A stretch of DNA of 64,000 nt, taken from NCBI GenBank assembly GCA_039630235.1, contig JBCNVI010000003.1:62001-126000 (forward strand), written 5' to 3'. This stretch comes from Candidatus Hydrothermales bacterium. GTDB taxonomy: Bacteria > Hydrothermota > Hydrothermia > Hydrothermales > JAJRUZ01. The position numbers were made by a program, and so were the translations under genes. The notes beneath the pieces are model-generated. The model made no database searches. It saw nothing but the letters and a program-made list of their open reading frames with translations, and was not told the DNA's origin. This document shows, in pieces, positions 42,301 to 51,240 of the stretch (its first letter is position 1; every line of letters starts with the position of its first letter).

Positions 42301-42882
42301 TTAAAATTTTGGATACCCTACTGGAATAATATAAATTGGTTCGTATTCTATCTCAAGAATTTTTTTGATTTTATCATCTTCAAAGGCACCTACGGGACAG
42401 GAGGCAAGGTCAAGATAAGTAGCGCATAGCATCAAGTTTTGTGCAGCATGTCCTGCATCAATATAAACGTATCTTTCACCCCTTTTTCCATATCTTGAGG
42501 TTGTTCTTTGGAAGTCTGCGGCAATTATAAAAACTACAGGGGCATCTTTAATAAAATCTTGTTCATAGGAAAATTCAGATATTTTATCTCTCAGATCACC
42601 CTCTTTTATTTTTATAATTGAATCCTCTTCTGGCAAATACCTAAAAAGGCCCTCCTTATTACAAAAGAATATTTCAAGGGGGTATCTTGCTCCTGCTGAA
42701 GGAGCTGCCCTAAGTCCATATTCTTTTTCTGTTATTCCATAGGTAGCCCAGAGCAGAGCAGAGATTTCCTCTATATTCAATTCTTTTTTGGAGTCAAATT
42801 CCCTTTTAGTCCTTCTTTTTTCCAAAACCTTAATAAAATCTATATTTTTAATTATGGGCCCCTTTAATTTTATTCTGTTCAT
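42301..42882 (-). CDS. SagB/ThcOx-type nitroreductase-family oxidoreductase
   Basis: This 193-residue protein has the flavin-binding arginines at KRRTKREFDSKKEL (about 22-35). LLWATYGITEKEY and APSAGARYPLEIFFC (about 61-75) are hallmarks of the SagB/ThcOx group, and the C-terminal part has YVYIDAGHAAQNLMLCATYL. Members oxidise azolines in peptide natural products, but most stand-alone copies, like this one, have no leader peptide or cyclodehydratase nearby and act as simple FMN oxidoreductases. It has a TATAAT box six bases before its ATG. Confidence 0.82.
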   Translation of the reverse strand: MNRIKLKGPIIKNIDFIKVLEKRRTKREFDSKKELNIEEISALLWATYGITEKEYGLRAAPSAGARYPLEIFFCNKEGLFRYLPEEDSIIKIKEGDLRDKISEFSYEQDFIKDAPVVFIIAADFQRTTSRYGKRGERYVYIDAGHAAQNLMLCATYLDLASCPVGAFEDDKIKKILEIEYEPIYIIPVGYPKF

Positions 42883-42903
42883 GTCCTTATTATAAAATAA
42901 TTT
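42883..42903. promoter_or_regulatory. Divergent shared -10 core (SagB-type / OmpA-family)
   Basis: The 21-bp space holds TATAAA at 42891-42896 (seven bases before the plus-strand ATG) and, on the minus strand, TATAAT at 42894-42889 (six bases before the minus-strand ATG). The two hexamers overlap, so simultaneous use is sterically impossible. Confidence 0.45.
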
Positions 42904-44313
42904 ATGATAAAATTTCTAATTTTTCTTTTTTTTGATTTAAAAGCCTTTTCTTCTGGCTTATCAAATGTAGGTTACTCTTTCCCCTTTTCTCTTTTATTTG
43001 AAGAAGATCTTTTAAGACCCTATTTTTCTATTAACACCTTACAGTATAAAAGGGGAATATTTTTAAAGGATGGTTACTATTCTTATTCATCTGGATTCAA
43101 CATAGATTCAATTAACTCACTCCGTTTTACGCTCTCATCAGAATTTTATCAAGGAAAAGCAAAAGAAACTGATTTTTCCCTTTTAACTGGCACAAAGATT
43201 TTATCTTTTCTTTTTGGATACTTAGGCTTTTACGGAGTTATAGAAGATGATCTGCGTCTTATTTCTGGTCTTAGATCTAAAATCCAAAGTCCTCTTTATA
43301 AAAGTTTCTTTGAGGGCTTAATAATTGGTCCTGGTGTAAAAGGATTTAATTTAAAATTTATATCAAGAGTTTTTATTACAGAAATTAAAACTTTTAAGAA
43401 TGTGAGTGTCCAAGCTTTGAGTTTTTCTTTTGGTAAGTTTCAAAAACTTCAAGGTGGTTTTGCCACTGAATTTATAATTAGAGAAAAGATTTTGCCGGGA
43501 ATTGGCGTCACATGGACAGAAGGAATGCAACCATACCCTTCTATTTTTTTATCCTATTTCACAAACTTCATAGAAAAAACAGACTATTTACTTTCTGCCT
43601 CAATTAATTTTCTTCCCAAAAACGATATTAGATATTCTTTTTCTTTTAATGTCTTGATTGGGGACGAAAAGTGGAAAGAAAAGGAATTAAGAAAAAAGAA
43701 AATTGAGATGGAAAATCTTAAAAGGCTTATTGCGGAGTCTGAACAAAAATTTAAAGAGGCACAGAAAATTTTTGAGGAAACATCTAAGCTTAACCAAGAA
43801 ATCGAAAGAAAAAAAAGAGAGATTGATTCTTTAAAAAATATCTTAGAACGTGAAAAGGAGGAGGTAAAAAGGTTGAGAGAGGAGGCTTTAGAAGCTTTAA
43901 GGAAAATAGAGGGTTTAAAGATCCAAGAGGAAAAAGAGTTTATTAAAATAACTGCAACTGAAAAGGCTGTTCATTTTGAAATAGGGGGAACAGGTTTAAC
44001 TGTGGAAAGTATTTTAACACTTAAAAAAATAGCTAATTTCTTAAGGACTTATCCACGCTACAAGGTAAGAGTTGAGGGTCATACAGATAATATTCCAATA
44101 GGTCCTCTTTTAAAGTCAAAATTTAAGGATAATCTTGAACTTTCAAAGGCAAGAGCTAAGGCGGTTTGTGACTATTTTATTTTGGTTGAAAACCTATCAA
44201 ATTTAGAGTTTGAGTATGAGGGATTTGGGGATAAAAGACCAATAGCCTCTAACACTACAGAGGAGGGTAGAGCTCAAAATAGAAGGGTTGAAATAATAAT
44301 AGAGAAAAAATGA
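42904..44313 (+). CDS. OmpA-family outer-membrane protein with coiled-coil linker
   Basis: This 469-residue protein starts with a short signal-like hydrophobic stretch (MIKFLIFLFFDLKAFSSG). A barrel-like N-terminal domain (about residues 20-255) is followed by a charged coiled coil (about 256-340; ERKKREIDSLKNILEREKEE). The C-terminal OmpA peptidoglycan-binding domain has RVEGHTDNIPIGP (about 393-405), LSKARAKAVCDYF and EGRAQNRRVEIIIEKK. It would link the outer membrane to the peptidoglycan. Its stop overlaps the ABC exporter start by four bases, so expression is probably coupled. Confidence 0.85.
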   Translation: MIKFLIFLFFDLKAFSSGLSNVGYSFPFSLLFEEDLLRPYFSINTLQYKRGIFLKDGYYSYSSGFNIDSINSLRFTLSSEFYQGKAKETDFSLLTGTKILSFLFGYLGFYGVIEDDLRLISGLRSKIQSPLYKSFFEGLIIGPGVKGFNLKFISRVFITEIKTFKNVSVQALSFSFGKFQKLQGGFATEFIIREKILPGIGVTWTEGMQPYPSIFLSYFTNFIEKTDYLLSASINFLPKNDIRYSFSFNVLIGDEKWKEKELRKKKIEMENLKRLIAESEQKFKEAQKIFEETSKLNQEIERKKREIDSLKNILEREKEEVKRLREEALEALRKIEGLKIQEEKEFIKITATEKAVHFEIGGTGLTVESILTLKKIANFLRTYPRYKVRVEGHTDNIPIGPLLKSKFKDNLELSKARAKAVCDYFILVENLSNLEFEYEGFGDKRPIASNTTEEGRAQNRRVEIIIEKK

Positions 44314-46040
44314 GTTCTTTGATAAAACTTTTTCTTAGATGGAAAAAGAGTTTTTTTATCGGACTTTTTGCTCTTTTTATTGTAGATGGGGCGCAGCTTA
44401 TATTACCGCTTGTCATAAGAGAAGTAATTCAAGCTATTGAGAAAAATAAGGAGTTTTTCACATTTTTGAAATATTCAATTTTTATTCTCATTTTGTCAAT
44501 TTTTATTCTCATATTTAGGTTTTTTTGGCGCTACTATATATTGGGGGCAGCTCGAGAAATAGAGGCTTTTTTAAGGAAGAAACTTTATGATCATCTTATA
44601 ATGCTTCATCCTAACTTTTTTAGCAAAAAGGGCGTTGGAAATCTTATGGCTCATATAACTAATGATCTTGAGGCTATAAAAATAGCCTCTGGCATAGGGA
44701 TGGTCGCCTTTTTTGACTTTTTGATAATGGTAACTTTTTCTTTTATTATTATGTTTTCAATTTCACCTAAATTAACTCTTTTTGTTCTTGTACCTTTTCC
44801 CTTTCTCTCATTACTTATGATTTTCATAGGACCTAAAATTCATAACTCTTTTAAAAAAGTTCAAGAAAAATTCTCAGATTTAACTGAAAAGTCAAAGGAA
44901 ATTGTTAGTTCTATAAGGATAGTTAAATCTTTTGTTTTAGAAAAGAGTAAACTTAAGGAGTTTTCAGAAGAAAATGAGAAATATTTGAAAGAAAATTTAA
45001 ATTTAGCCTTTATTTATGGAATTTTTGAAGCTTTAATAATTTTCATATCAGGTCTTTCAATTTTTTTTCTTTTGACACTTGGAGGAAAGAAAGTATTAGA
45101 CAAGGATCTTAGTCTTGGTGACTTTGTAGCTTTTATATCTTATCTTGATCTACTTGTATGGCCTGTTATGGCGTTAGGTTGGACTTTAAATGCCTTTCAA
45201 AGGGCCTCAGCTTCAATGAGTAGAATTAATGCCCTTTTTTTAGAGAAAAATGAGATAGAAGATGGTTACCTAAAAATTGACGAAAATTTAAAGGGTAAAA
45301 TTGAAATTAAAAATTTGAGCTATAGCTTAAATGGTAGGACTGTTTTAAAAAATATAAATATTACGATTGAACCTAAAAAGATTATTGGTATAACAGGAAA
45401 GCCCGGTGGAGGGAAATCAACGCTTTTATATCTTCTCTCAAGAATATATGATCCTCCAGATGGTACTATATTTATAGATGGCATAGACATAAAAAATTAC
45501 AGAATAGAGGATCTTAGAGAAAATGTTATTTTAGTTGAGCAGGAGCCCTTTATTTTTTCAGCTACAATAAAAGAAAATGCTCTTATTGGTTGTGAGTTTG
45601 ATTTACCTGAGAGTAGAATTTACGAGGCTCTAGAGTTTTCATGTTTAGAAAGGGACATAAATGACTTTAAGGAGGGGATTTCTACTGTTGTAGGAGAAAA
45701 AGGTGTTACTCTTTCTGGGGGTCAGAGGCAGAGGTTAAGTCTATCAAGGATTTTCTTTAAAAAACCAAAGATTTTACTTATTGATGATGCCCTCTCTTCC
45801 CTTGATTTTGAAACAGAAGGTAAAGTTTTTGAGAACATTTTAAGAGAATTTGAAGGTATAACGTTAATTTTAGTTTCAACAAGAATAAAAGTTTTGATGA
45901 AATGTGATGAAGTTCTTGTTTTTGAAAAGGGAGAAATTGTTGAAAGAGGTACTCCTTTTGAACTTATAAACAAGGGTGGATTTTTCAGTGCTCTTTACGA
46001 ACTTCAAACAGCCCTGATGAGAGAAGAAATAAAAACGTAA
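44310..46040 (+). CDS. ABC exporter subunit A (degenerate site)
   Basis: This 576-residue exporter half has six N-terminal helices and an NBD. Walker A is GKPGGGKSTLLYLL (about residues 366-379) and the signature is canonical LSGGQRQRLS (about 470-479). Walker B ends LLIDDALSSLD, with Asp where the catalytic Glu normally sits. The switch position reads LVSTRIK and lacks the usual His. These are the marks of the degenerate half of heterodimeric exporters. It is directly followed, with the stop overlapping the start, by the partner gene. Confidence 0.9.
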   Translation: MSSLIKLFLRWKKSFFIGLFALFIVDGAQLILPLVIREVIQAIEKNKEFFTFLKYSIFILILSIFILIFRFFWRYYILGAAREIEAFLRKKLYDHLIMLHPNFFSKKGVGNLMAHITNDLEAIKIASGIGMVAFFDFLIMVTFSFIIMFSISPKLTLFVLVPFPFLSLLMIFIGPKIHNSFKKVQEKFSDLTEKSKEIVSSIRIVKSFVLEKSKLKEFSEENEKYLKENLNLAFIYGIFEALIIFISGLSIFFLLTLGGKKVLDKDLSLGDFVAFISYLDLLVWPVMALGWTLNAFQRASASMSRINALFLEKNEIEDGYLKIDENLKGKIEIKNLSYSLNGRTVLKNINITIEPKKIIGITGKPGGGKSTLLYLLSRIYDPPDGTIFIDGIDIKNYRIEDLRENVILVEQEPFIFSATIKENALIGCEFDLPESRIYEALEFSCLERDINDFKEGISTVVGEKGVTLSGGQRQRLSLSRIFFKKPKILLIDDALSSLDFETEGKVFENILREFEGITLILVSTRIKVLMKCDEVLVFEKGEIVERGTPFELINKGGFFSALYELQTALMREEIKT

Positions 46041-47776
46041 TGGAGGATATAAAGCTTCTTCGCTATATAGTAAGATTTGTAAAACCCTATTCAACTCTTT
46101 TATTTTTAGCTTTTATAGTTCTTTTAGTTACAACGGCTTGTGATATGTTTTCTCCGATAATATTAAAAGAGACCATTGATAGGGGTATCATACCCTTTTT
46201 AAATAATGGAGAAATAAGAAAGCTCTATAAGTATTCAATAATCTATTTACTCTTAGTTTTGCTATCTTCTTTAAGTACCTATTTTTTTATAGTGCTTGTT
46301 AACTATATAGGAAACAGTGTAATGATGGATATAAGAAACAGGTTGCTCGATAAGATACTTTCTCTTAAGTTATCTTTTTTCGACAGAAATTCTGTTGGAA
46401 AGATCGTAACGAGATTAACAAATGATGTTCAGTCTTTAAATGAGTTTTTTTCTTCAGTTCTTGTTTATCTTTTAAAAGACATTCTTCTTCTTTTTGGAAT
46501 CTTTTTTGTTATGTTAAAAATGAATACCTTTTTAACTCTTTCAATTTTAATTTTAGTTCCCTCTCTTTTTTATGTCTCTAATAAATTTAGAAGAGTTGCA
46601 AGAAAGGCTTATGGAGACATAAGAAAATATATTTCTGAAGTTAACACCTTTGTTCAGGAAAGTTTTTCGGGAATAAAAACTATAAACATTTTTAAAAAAG
46701 AAGACTTTTTTAAAGAAAGGTTTGGTAGGATTAATAAGAATCTTTTAGAGGCAAATATAAGGCAGGTTAAAAGTCTTGCGATTTTTAGACCACTTGTTGA
46801 TTTTCATGAATTTCTGTCTATTTCCTTGATAATTCTTATATCTGGACCTATGATTGTAAGCGGAAATTTTACGATAGGTTCTCTTGTAGCCTTTATTTCT
46901 TATGTAAGAATGTTTTATAGACCAATAATGGATCTTTCAGAAAAATATAACATTTTTCAATCAGCTTTAGCAGCACTTGAAAGGATTGACGAAATTTTCA
47001 GAGAAATTCCAGAAGTAAAAAGTACTGGAATTGTAAAAAAAATTGAAGGAAATATTGTCTTTAAGGACGTTTATTTTTCTTATGAGGAAAAAGGTGAGTG
47101 GGTTTTAAAGGGAATCTCCCTGGAAATTAGAAAAGGTGAAAAAGTTGCTCTTGTCGGTCCAACTGGTTCAGGAAAAAGCACAATTATTAATTTGCTTTTA
47201 GGTTTTTATCCAGTGCAGAAGGGCAAAATCCTAATTGATGGAATCGATATAAAAGACTATGATCTTAAAACTTTAAGAAACCAAATAGGAGTTGTTTTAC
47301 AAGAAAACTTTATTTTCGAGGATACCCTTTTAAATAATATAAAGCTTTATGATAGTATTCCAGATGAGAAAATCAAAGAGGCAATTAAAAGGAGTTATTT
47401 ATCGTATCTAATTGAAAGGCTACCAAAGGGTTTAATGACAAAGATAAGTTCTAACTCACTTTCTGTTGGTGAAAAGCAGCTTGTTGCGATAGCCAGGATT
47501 TTTGCTTTCGATAAAAAGATTGTAATTTTAGATGAAGCGACAAGTAACATTGACTCTTATACAGAGTACCTCATTTACAAGGCAATTGAAGAACTTTTGA
47601 AAGATAGAACTTCAATAATAATAGCTCATAGACTTTCAACAATTAAAAACTGTGATAAAATAGTAGTAATTTTTAAGGGAAGAATTGTTGAAATGGGGAC
47701 TCATCAAGAGCTTCTAGAAATGGACGGGTTTTATAGTAAATTACTAAAAGTTGGAAGACTGGACGTTATTGTTTAA
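46040..47776 (+). CDS. ABC exporter subunit B (catalytic partner)
   Basis: This 578-residue partner has the same fold. Walker A is GPTGSGKSTIINLL (about residues 374-387), Walker B ILDEATSNID has the catalytic Glu and the switch His is present in IIAHRLSTIK. Its own signature is LSVGEKQ rather than LSGGQ. Paired with subunit A, the composite site made of A's Walker residues and B's signature is the degenerate one, and the other site is intact. The transported substrate is unknown; lipid, drug or peptide export are common for this family. Confidence 0.9.
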   Translation: MEDIKLLRYIVRFVKPYSTLLFLAFIVLLVTTACDMFSPIILKETIDRGIIPFLNNGEIRKLYKYSIIYLLLVLLSSLSTYFFIVLVNYIGNSVMMDIRNRLLDKILSLKLSFFDRNSVGKIVTRLTNDVQSLNEFFSSVLVYLLKDILLLFGIFFVMLKMNTFLTLSILILVPSLFYVSNKFRRVARKAYGDIRKYISEVNTFVQESFSGIKTINIFKKEDFFKERFGRINKNLLEANIRQVKSLAIFRPLVDFHEFLSISLIILISGPMIVSGNFTIGSLVAFISYVRMFYRPIMDLSEKYNIFQSALAALERIDEIFREIPEVKSTGIVKKIEGNIVFKDVYFSYEEKGEWVLKGISLEIRKGEKVALVGPTGSGKSTIINLLLGFYPVQKGKILIDGIDIKDYDLKTLRNQIGVVLQENFIFEDTLLNNIKLYDSIPDEKIKEAIKRSYLSYLIERLPKGLMTKISSNSLSVGEKQLVAIARIFAFDKKIVILDEATSNIDSYTEYLIYKAIEELLKDRTSIIIAHRLSTIKNCDKIVVIFKGRIVEMGTHQELLEMDGFYSKLLKVGRLDVIV

Positions 47777-48432
47777 TGGGTTTCTTTGACTTTTTATATC
47801 TTTACTTCTGCATAATTTTGACTTCTTTTATAGCATTTATTCTTATTTATCTTAAATTTTTTGAAAATAATTCTTTTTTCACTATTGTATTTGTTGGTTC
47901 AGCTGTTTTTTACAATTTGGGTTTAAAGGGTGCTTTTGCCGTTATTTTTTTTGTTTTTTCTTCCTTATTTTGGGGTTACTTTAGGAAAGAGAAGCATCCA
48001 GCGCGAAACTACAAGCAGGTTTTAGCAAATGGTTTAGTTCCTGCAGTTTTGTCATTCTTTGATTATCATCTTTTTCTCTCTTCACTATCAGCAGTTCTAT
48101 CAGATACCTGGTCCAGTGAAACAGGGATTGCCTTTTCAAAAAATGCATACACCTTAAAGGGTTTTAAAAAGGTAAAACCTGGTACAGAAGGTGCTGTTTC
48201 ACTTATAGGAACGATTATGGGAGCGCTTGGTGCCCTTATTTTTTCTTTTTTTTCCCTTAAAACTTCCTATATTCTACCAATTTTTATTTCGGGCTTTTTA
48301 GGAAATATTCTAGATTCTATTTTAGGTTCATATTTAGGGGGAAAGTTTAAAATTTTTACCTCAGATTTTATTAATTTTTTAATAACAGTTTTTTCTCCCT
48401 TGGTTTTCTTCGTCCTTATTAAGCTTAAGTAA
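47776..48432 (+). CDS. DUF92 family membrane protein
   Basis: This is a 218-residue polytopic protein. DUF92 marks are NYKQVLANGLVPAVLSFF (about residues 78-95), LSDTWSSETGIAFSKN (about 108-123) and KPGTEGAVSLIGTIMGALGA (about 135-154), then LDSILGSYLGG. The family is related to VTE6/TMEM19; the plant members phosphorylate phytyl phosphate, so a polyprenyl-phosphate kinase-like role is possible. It starts with ATG overlapping the exporter stop. Its 3' end overlaps the convergent rimI by 54 bases. Confidence 0.8.
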   Translation: MGFFDFLYLYFCIILTSFIAFILIYLKFFENNSFFTIVFVGSAVFYNLGLKGAFAVIFFVFSSLFWGYFRKEKHPARNYKQVLANGLVPAVLSFFDYHLFLSSLSAVLSDTWSSETGIAFSKNAYTLKGFKKVKPGTEGAVSLIGTIMGALGALIFSFFSLKTSYILPIFISGFLGNILDSILGSYLGGKFKIFTSDFINFLITVFSPLVFFVLIKLK

Positions 48433-48858
48433 GTATTCATAGGCATCCTCTTTAAAGCTGTAGTATCCCCTTATTAATCTAACTTTTTTAAAACCAAATT
48501 TCTCATAAAATTTTATAGCTCTTTCGTTTGTAACTCTTACTTCCAAAAAGATATAACTTTTAAGTTCTCTTTTTGCTTTTTTTATAAGGTCTTCTAAAAG
48601 AATTTTGCCGTATCCCATACTTTGAAAGTTTTTTCTTACTGCAATATTTTTTAGGTGATAACTTTTTTCGTACTCGCCAGCTATTAAGTAGCCTATTATC
48701 ATTCCATCAAGTTCAAGAACTGTAAAGTAGTTTGCTGGGTTTTTTAATTCATAAATAAAAGAGTAGATGGACCAAGGATCAGGAAAAACTTCTCTTTCGA
48801 TTTTTAGTATTTCAGGTAAATCCCTTAATTTTGCCTTTCTCAATAAGGGATTTTTCAT
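48379..48858 (-). CDS. rimI: Ribosomal-protein-S18 alanine N-acetyltransferase-like RimI
   Basis: This 159-residue GNAT acetyltransferase shows LRKAKLRDLPEILKIEREVF (about residues 5-24), the pyrophosphate-binding loop FQSMGYGKILLEDL (about 77-90) and VRVTNERAIKFYEKFGFKKV (about 105-124). Its place after tsaB matches a frequent tsaB-rimI arrangement, which supports the assignment. Its substrate specificity cannot be read. It overlaps tsaB by 47 bases upstream and the convergent DUF92 gene by 54 bases. Confidence 0.82.
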   Translation of the reverse strand: MKNPLLRKAKLRDLPEILKIEREVFPDPWSIYSFIYELKNPANYFTVLELDGMIIGYLIAGEYEKSYHLKNIAVRKNFQSMGYGKILLEDLIKKAKRELKSYIFLEVRVTNERAIKFYEKFGFKKVRLIRGYYSFKEDAYEYLLKLNKDEENQGRKNCY

Positions 48859-49417
48859 AGGGCAAAAATGAATAAAGAGGTTTTATTTTTTCGTAATCGG
48901 CTGTTCTTATTACTTTATCTTTTTTTTGTTCGTAAAATTCATAGATTAGAAAAGGATCTAAAATTATTAGGTTATAGTCATAGTTTATTTGTGCTGGTTC
49001 AAATGTAAAAAGAGGAATATCTGGGATAAGCTCTTTTACGATATAAATTTTACTGTCACCTTTTTTTCTAAAAAGAAAGCCTTCACTCCCTTTTTTTAAA
49101 AAAATACCGTAGTTCGAAAATTTATTAGAGATCTTATGTTCTATAACGTCAAAGGTAACGAGGGGAACTATTTCTATTTTTCTGGGAATAGCAATGCCAA
49201 GAGCAAGGGAAAGTCCGACTCTTAAGGAGGTGAATCTACCAGGTCCTATTGTTATGATTATAAGTTCAACGTTATTAAGATTTATTTCATTTAAAATCTC
49301 AAAGAAAAAAGTTGAGTGATTTCCTTCTTTTCCTGAATAATAAACTTTAAAGGTATTTTTTTCTTTAATTCCAATTGATGGAAATTTAGATGAACTTTCG
49401 ATAACTATTTCTGACAT
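48812..49417 (-). CDS. tsaB: tRNA threonylcarbamoyladenosine biosynthesis protein TsaB
   Basis: This 201-residue ASKHA-fold protein carries ITIGPGRFTSLRVGLSLALG (about 56-75), equivalent to the GPGSFTGLR motif of TsaB. With TsaD and TsaE it forms the complex that makes t6A at position 37 of ANN-reading tRNAs. TsaD and TsaE are not in the window. The middle region is diverged. It overlaps the lipoprotein gene upstream by 13 bases. Confidence 0.82.
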   Translation of the reverse strand: MSEIVIESSSKFPSIGIKEKNTFKVYYSGKEGNHSTFFFEILNEINLNNVELIIITIGPGRFTSLRVGLSLALGIAIPRKIEIVPLVTFDVIEHKISNKFSNYGIFLKKGSEGFLFRKKGDSKIYIVKELIPDIPLFTFEPAQINYDYNLIILDPFLIYEFYEQKKDKVIRTADYEKIKPLYSFLPYEKSLIEKGKIKGFT

Positions 49418-51240
49418 AGAACTACATATAGACCGTTCTGAGAAGCGATAAATAGATAGGGCAGGTTCACAAAGCCCGATTCTACTCCTGAAAGAGGGAG
49501 ATTTTCTGAGTAAAAATGGATTCCCTCTGTATTCGTATAAACTAACTGGACTGAATTGGGGTTAAATAGCCCAAACACTTTTTTAAGATTTTTTATCATT
49601 TTGACGTTTTCTGTATATGAAAGAACATAATTAAGAATTGGTTCTACATATGGGTCGGTGATATAGTATAAAAGCAGATAGTATGGAGGTGGAGAAGGAT
49701 TAAAAGAATTAATCAAAATGTAGCTTCCTTGTATTTTTATGTTTGTTAAATTTGAAAATTGAGTACTCTTTTTAAAAAGTGAGTAAGGATTTTCTGGTAA
49801 GTTTAAAGAAAAAGCTTCAAGGTAGTTACCACCAACTAAATATAAGTTATTATATCCTATATCTCCATCCAAGACTTGAAAACTTGTATATATACTATTT
49901 ATTTCTGCAAGTGTGTCAGAAATTATTTTTAAGATTTTAAAACCGTAAAGTGTTACGACATATATATAGTTTTCATAAAATAAAACTTCTCTTATAGATC
50001 CTGAGCTTAATGAAAATTCATCTAAAAAAGTTAAATCAAGGTTTTCTTTTTTATACAGTCCTAATTTTTTTGGTCCACCACTTCCATATAGAACAAAAAT
50101 GTAAGGCTTTTTATAATAAACCCTGAACGAAAAATTGGGTAAATCAAAACTTTTAAGATAAATGAGATTTCCGAAATTTTCAGCATATATTTCAAGTTTA
50201 TTTGGGGCTTTTAAAGCAAAAACCGTATCATGAAATACTTCTATATCTTTATAAAGGCCTTCTATTGAATTTAATAATATTAATTTGGTTTTTTTTACAT
50301 TAAATTTCCAGATGTTACCAGTTGCTGAATCCCCTTTAGTGTCATATACCTTTACTTGCCAAAAATACTTTAATCCTGGTGTAAGTGAATCAATTATCTT
50401 ATAAAAAGTGTCTCTTGTTATGATATTTAAAAGGGGATTTATAAAAAAGCTACTTGTATCTAACCTAATTCTAAAATTGAGTGAATCACCATCAGGATCA
50501 AAGGAGTAGTAAGATAGTCTTGGAGTGTAATCCACATCAACACTTCCATCAGGAGGTGAAGGATTTGATGGTGGCATTGGTTTACGATTTAAAGGAGGTG
50601 TTAAAAAAAAGTAAATAGATGATGTATCCTTAAGTCCAAGGATATCTGATACTATAACCTGCCAATAATATTTTTTGTTTGGAATTAAATTTTCAATTGT
50701 AAAGATTGTATCCTTATAATTTTTGACGATTGGTTCTTTAAATATGGGGTAGGGAAATGTATCTAAGTGAATAGTGTAAAGTAAAGTATCAAAAGTGTCT
50801 TTATCTTTTCCACTATATATAAAGCTTACTTTATAACTATTAAGAATTGCCCCTGAGTCAGGTTTAATAAGTTTAATTTTAGGTGGATGGTTTGATGAGT
50901 AAATTATAAATTTAACATCTTTTGATCTACCAACATTACCTGCAAAATCAAGTGCTTTAGCATATACAGTATGTACAGATGAGTCTTTACTTGTACTACC
51001 ATCCCATAAAAACTCTCCGTAGCTACTTTCTTTTTTTCCAATTGAAAATCCATCAACAAAAACTTCAATGTAGTCTATCCCTTCGTTGTCCTCTGCTTTT
51101 ACTTTTATTTTTATAGTATCGGGGAAAAAAGTCTCATTTTCACTTGGGGAAATAATCCATATTCTTGGAGGTTCTTCATCTTTTCTTTTACATAACGAAA
51201 AAAGATATATAAAAATTATAAACAATAAAAGCTTTTTCAT
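49405..51240 (-). CDS. Large lipoprotein with Ig-like and FN3-like domains and a beta-propeller-like region
   Basis: This 611-residue protein has a lipobox (LFSLC, Cys about 17). An Ig-like domain follows at about residues 25-115 (PRIWIISPSENETFFPDTIK). Two FN3-like domains (about 116-215 and 218-312) share YYWQVIVSD and YFWQVKVYD. The remaining 300 residues contain short repeated beta segments (VFALKAPNKLEIYAENFGNL, FYENYIYVVTLYGFKILKI) typical of LVIVD/beta-propeller modules. It is probably an outer-surface or periplasmic protein for adhesion or polysaccharide contact. It overlaps the lytic transglycosylase gene by four bases. Confidence 0.65.
   Translation of the reverse strand: MKKLLLFIIFIYLFSLCKRKDEEPPRIWIISPSENETFFPDTIKIKVKAEDNEGIDYIEVFVDGFSIGKKESSYGEFLWDGSTSKDSSVHTVYAKALDFAGNVGRSKDVKFIIYSSNHPPKIKLIKPDSGAILNSYKVSFIYSGKDKDTFDTLLYTIHLDTFPYPIFKEPIVKNYKDTIFTIENLIPNKKYYWQVIVSDILGLKDTSSIYFFLTPPLNRKPMPPSNPSPPDGSVDVDYTPRLSYYSFDPDGDSLNFRIRLDTSSFFINPLLNIITRDTFYKIIDSLTPGLKYFWQVKVYDTKGDSATGNIWKFNVKKTKLILLNSIEGLYKDIEVFHDTVFALKAPNKLEIYAENFGNLIYLKSFDLPNFSFRVYYKKPYIFVLYGSGGPKKLGLYKKENLDLTFLDEFSLSSGSIREVLFYENYIYVVTLYGFKILKIISDTLAEINSIYTSFQVLDGDIGYNNLYLVGGNYLEAFSLNLPENPYSLFKKSTQFSNLTNIKIQGSYILINSFNPSPPPYYLLLYYITDPYVEPILNYVLSYTENVKMIKNLKKVFGLFNPNSVQLVYTNTEGIHFYSENLPLSGVESGFVNLPYLFIASQNGLYVVLCQK

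Noticed and set aside
42301-42882. A RiPP (thiazole/oxazole peptide) cluster around the SagB-type gene
   Set aside because: No leader-peptide gene, SagC/SagD cyclodehydratase or transport genes are adjacent; the radical SAM next door is of the COG0731 type.
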